From positions 1 to 64,000 of the forward strand of contig JAVFAS010000005.1 in NCBI GenBank assembly GCA_034002405.1: a stretch of DNA of 64,000 bases. The letters are read 5' to 3'. Both the position numbers and the translations under genes were made by a program. Origin of the DNA: SZUA-365 sp034002405. GTDB lineage: Bacteria; Bacteroidota; Ignavibacteria; SZUA-365. The notes below the pieces were generated by a model. The model saw only the letters and a list, made by a program, of their open reading frames with translations, searched no databases and had not been told where the DNA came from. Positions 62,115 to 64,000 of this stretch are shown here, piece by piece (the first letter of the stretch is position 1; every line of letters begins with the position of its first letter).

Positions 62115-64000
62115 TCACAGATTCCAGAGCATCCGTACAGAGATGTTCGTGGTCGTGCGTACGGGCCGTTCGTCTTCCGAGGTGAACTGCAACCACCCCT
62201 CGGCAAGAATGTCCGTCGCATCGGAGAGACGAAGACGCATGCTGGCCGTCGGACCGTAGCTGCGCAGCGTCCCGGCCGGCTGGCGGGTCAACGCCGTGTA
62301 TCCGTAGCGGCGCTGTTCGAACAGTCGGAATCCCACCGCGGCGCGGACGGACTCGCCGAGTCGCAGCAACGAAAATGCGAGGGTGCGTTCATCGAAGAAT
62401 TGAAGCGGACGAAGGGTAAATGCCGACCAGTGCAATTCGCCGCGCTCGTAGAAACGGAAATGAAGTTGCAGCTCGCTCCAAATGTTTCCACCCAGATGGA
62501 GCACCGTCGAATCGGTGAGCGTCAACTGGCGCAACGAGAAACTTCGCTGGGACTGCCCCGCGCTCTCGAAATCGTAGACCGTGTAGTTCGCGACCACCTC
62601 GGCCCCGTTGCGGGAAATAAAGGATGCGCCACTCCGATATTCTGTCGATGGCGCGAGCCGGAGCACGCGGTTCCAGGTGTTGTTGGCGCTGCGTTCGGAG
62701 AAAATGAATACCGTGTGTCGGAGGTTGAAATCGGTCGCGATGGATGCGAGGAAGCGTGGACTGAAACGATGGGACCAACGCACCCCCGCGAGCACGAACA
62801 ACTCATCGCGGTCATCATGGTTCTCGTCGCTCGGCGTGTCGTATTGCATCTTCACCGTCGATGCGGAGAACCAGACTGTGTCGCGGTCCGATAGCGCGTG
62901 CGCAACCTGCAATCCGATCTGCGTTTGGCGGATGCTGTTGTTTTTCTGGCGCTCGAGGGACTGTTGACGCGCGAAACTGACGGAACTCGCACCGTCGAAG
63001 TCGCGGATTTCATGCAATTCGTCGCGTTCATTGAGCTCCATGCGCAGCTGTCCCGTCGTCCCGGAACCATTGTCATAGAGGAACTGGAGGCTGCCGTTGA
63101 GACGGAACTCGCCGATGTCGGCGTCAAAAAAAGGGAGAGGATCGTCCGGATTTCGCTGCGGGCGCGCACGGGTGATATCCCGCTGGGTGAGATCGACGCC
63201 GGCGATCATGCGCAGCGGATCGAACACCCGGTACTGCAAGGTGTTGCCGAGGGTGACCACCTGCTCGTCGCGGGATTCGATCGGATATGCCACGCCGCGG
63301 GTCGCGTCCAACGCGGAATCGTAGGGAAGGTAAAACTCCCGTCGCAGCGAGCGGAACTGCAGCTGCAGGTGATTCTGTCCGTCCTCGGCGAATCCCGCAA
63401 GGAAATCGGCCGCGCCACGATGTTCCTGCTGGAAGCGTGGATCGATATACTCCGCGGAGGAATACCATTCCGCGACCGTGGCCGTGCGACCAATGGTCAG
63501 ATCCCGAAGACGCACATCGGCCGAATACATCAGGCCATGGTCCCCAATGCCCTGTTGGTTGTCGAAACTCACGCCCGCGGTGGGTGCGACGTGCAGCTGC
63601 GGAAACGGACGCCAGCGCACACCGGCCTGGGCCTTGTGTACCGACAGATCATTCAACGCCAGTGCCCGATTGTCGGAAAAAAGAAAAGAAGAAAAGGAGC
63701 CGATAATCGAAAGATCCGGTGCAAGATCATGTTCCGCGCCGAATCCGAATGCCTGTTCGTCCTTCACGGATGTCCGTTCGGTGCGAATCAACATCCGCTG
63801 AAAGCGTTCATCGGCGCGGATGCGAAACGGTCCGGCGTCCCCGTGCCAGCTTCCGGTGAAATCCCAGAGAAAGGTGTTGACGTTGCGCTCGAAGGCGAGC
63901 GCGATGTGACCCGGGGAGTCCGGTCCCGTCAACGAATCGGAGGCGAGCGTCCCCTCCGCTCCCGCTGTCACACTGCTCGGATCCGTGTCCGTGTTCGGAT
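62115..64000 (-). CDS. large outer-membrane beta-barrel protein, 5' end outside the window
   Basis: The frame is open to the right edge, so the N-terminus and signal peptide are missing. The visible 628 residues are strand after strand of alternating polar and aromatic residues (V-A-E-W-Y-S-S-A-E-Y, L-Q-L-Q-F-R-S-L-R-R-E-F-Y-L, L-Q-L-H-F-R-F-Y-E-R-G), with short Asp-rich turns, ending I-S-V-R-M-L-W-N-L. I do not recognise the family; the length suggests a large barrel. It ends about 70 bases before the RsbW-like start. Confidence 0.7.
   Translation of the reverse strand, partial: PNTDTDPSSVTAGAEGTLASDSLTGPDSPGHIALAFERNVNTFLWDFTGSWHGDAGPFRIRADERFQRMLIRTERTSVKDEQAFGFGAEHDLAPDLSIIGSFSSFLFSDNRALALNDLSVHKAQAGVRWRPFPQLHVAPTAGVSFDNQQGIGDHGLMYSADVRLRDLTIGRTATVAEWYSSAEYIDPRFQQEHRGAADFLAGFAEDGQNHLQLQFRSLRREFYLPYDSALDATRGVAYPIESRDEQVVTLGNTLQYRVFDPLRMIAGVDLTQRDITRARPQRNPDDPLPFFDADIGEFRLNGSLQFLYDNGSGTTGQLRMELNERDELHEIRDFDGASSVSFARQQSLERQKNNSIRQTQIGLQVAHALSDRDTVWFSASTVKMQYDTPSDENHDDRDELFVLAGVRWSHRFSPRFLASIATDFNLRHTVFIFSERSANNTWNRVLRLAPSTEYRSGASFISRNGAEVVANYTVYDFESAGQSQRSFSLRQLTLTDSTVLHLGGNIWSELQLHFRFYERGELHWSAFTLRPLQFFDERTLAFSLLRLGESVRAAVGFRLFEQRRYGYTALTRQPAGTLRSYGPTASMRLRLSDATDILAEGWLQFTSEDERPVRTTTNISVRMLWNL

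Overview
The window is one contiguous stretch of a GC-rich bacterial chromosome with no plasmid, phage or insertion-sequence signature. The best fit is a member of the Bacteroidota/Chlorobiota side of the tree, most like the Ignavibacteria/Kapabacteria grade. This is inferred from three very long exported proteins ending in an NPFNP-type C-terminal sorting domain (type IX secretion style), many outer-membrane barrels and lipoproteins, two promoters of the TTG-N20/21-TAnnTTTG type used by Bacteroidota, and a mixture of strong and absent Shine-Dalgarno sites. No rRNA is present to confirm the placement.

Layout. 0-2.6 kb: an LEA-2-like lipoprotein, a class I aminotransferase and a CsbD/DUF883-like stress protein. 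2.7-6.9 kb: a three-domain shikimate enzyme (AroK-AroD-AroE in one chain), chorismate synthase and an MFS transporter. 7-13 kb: TlpA-like thioredoxin, RadA, a lipoprotein, MeaB, soluble transhydrogenase SthA and a lipoprotein MsrB. 13.2-20.8 kb: two tandem giant secreted paralogues (the first with a von Willebrand A domain) and a PIG-L deacetylase. 20.9-27.1 kb: SMC and a degenerate glycoside-hydrolase-2 protein fused to a membrane domain. 27.6-30.3 kb: two parS-like sites and the rpmH-rnpA-yidD-yidC operon. 30.5-35.6 kb: nadE, an acidic protein of unknown function, obgE and a FecCD permease. 35.7-40.6 kb: a toastrack-like exported protein, tRNA-Leu(CAA) and a Gly-rich sorting-domain protein. 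40.7-48.4 kb: methylmalonyl-CoA mutase (mutA, mutB), murI and glnD. 48.7-53.8 kb: dnaA, an origin-like region, a small exported protein, a LytR_C protein, rsfS and argS. 53.9-64 kb: barrel proteins, a PpiD/SurA-like foldase, an OmpP1/FadL protein, an unusual low-complexity lipoprotein, fbp, an RsbW-like ATPase and a partial barrel cut by the window end.

How it fits together. dnaA with DnaA boxes, two parS-like sites, smc and the rpmH operon suggest the window lies in the replication-origin domain, and nearly every gene from 20.9 to 50.1 kb points away from the proposed origin. MutA/MutB, the MeaB chaperone and possibly the FecCD permease serve B12-dependent methylmalonyl-CoA metabolism. YidC, the PpiD-like foldase and the many barrels, lipoproteins and sorting-domain proteins form a large cell-envelope programme.

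The most unusual items are the AroK-AroD-AroE fusion, the catalytically degenerate GH2-membrane fusion, the parS pair flanking the yidC terminator, and a 90-nt nested palindrome beside the tRNA-Leu gene. I found no CRISPR array, defence island or transposase.
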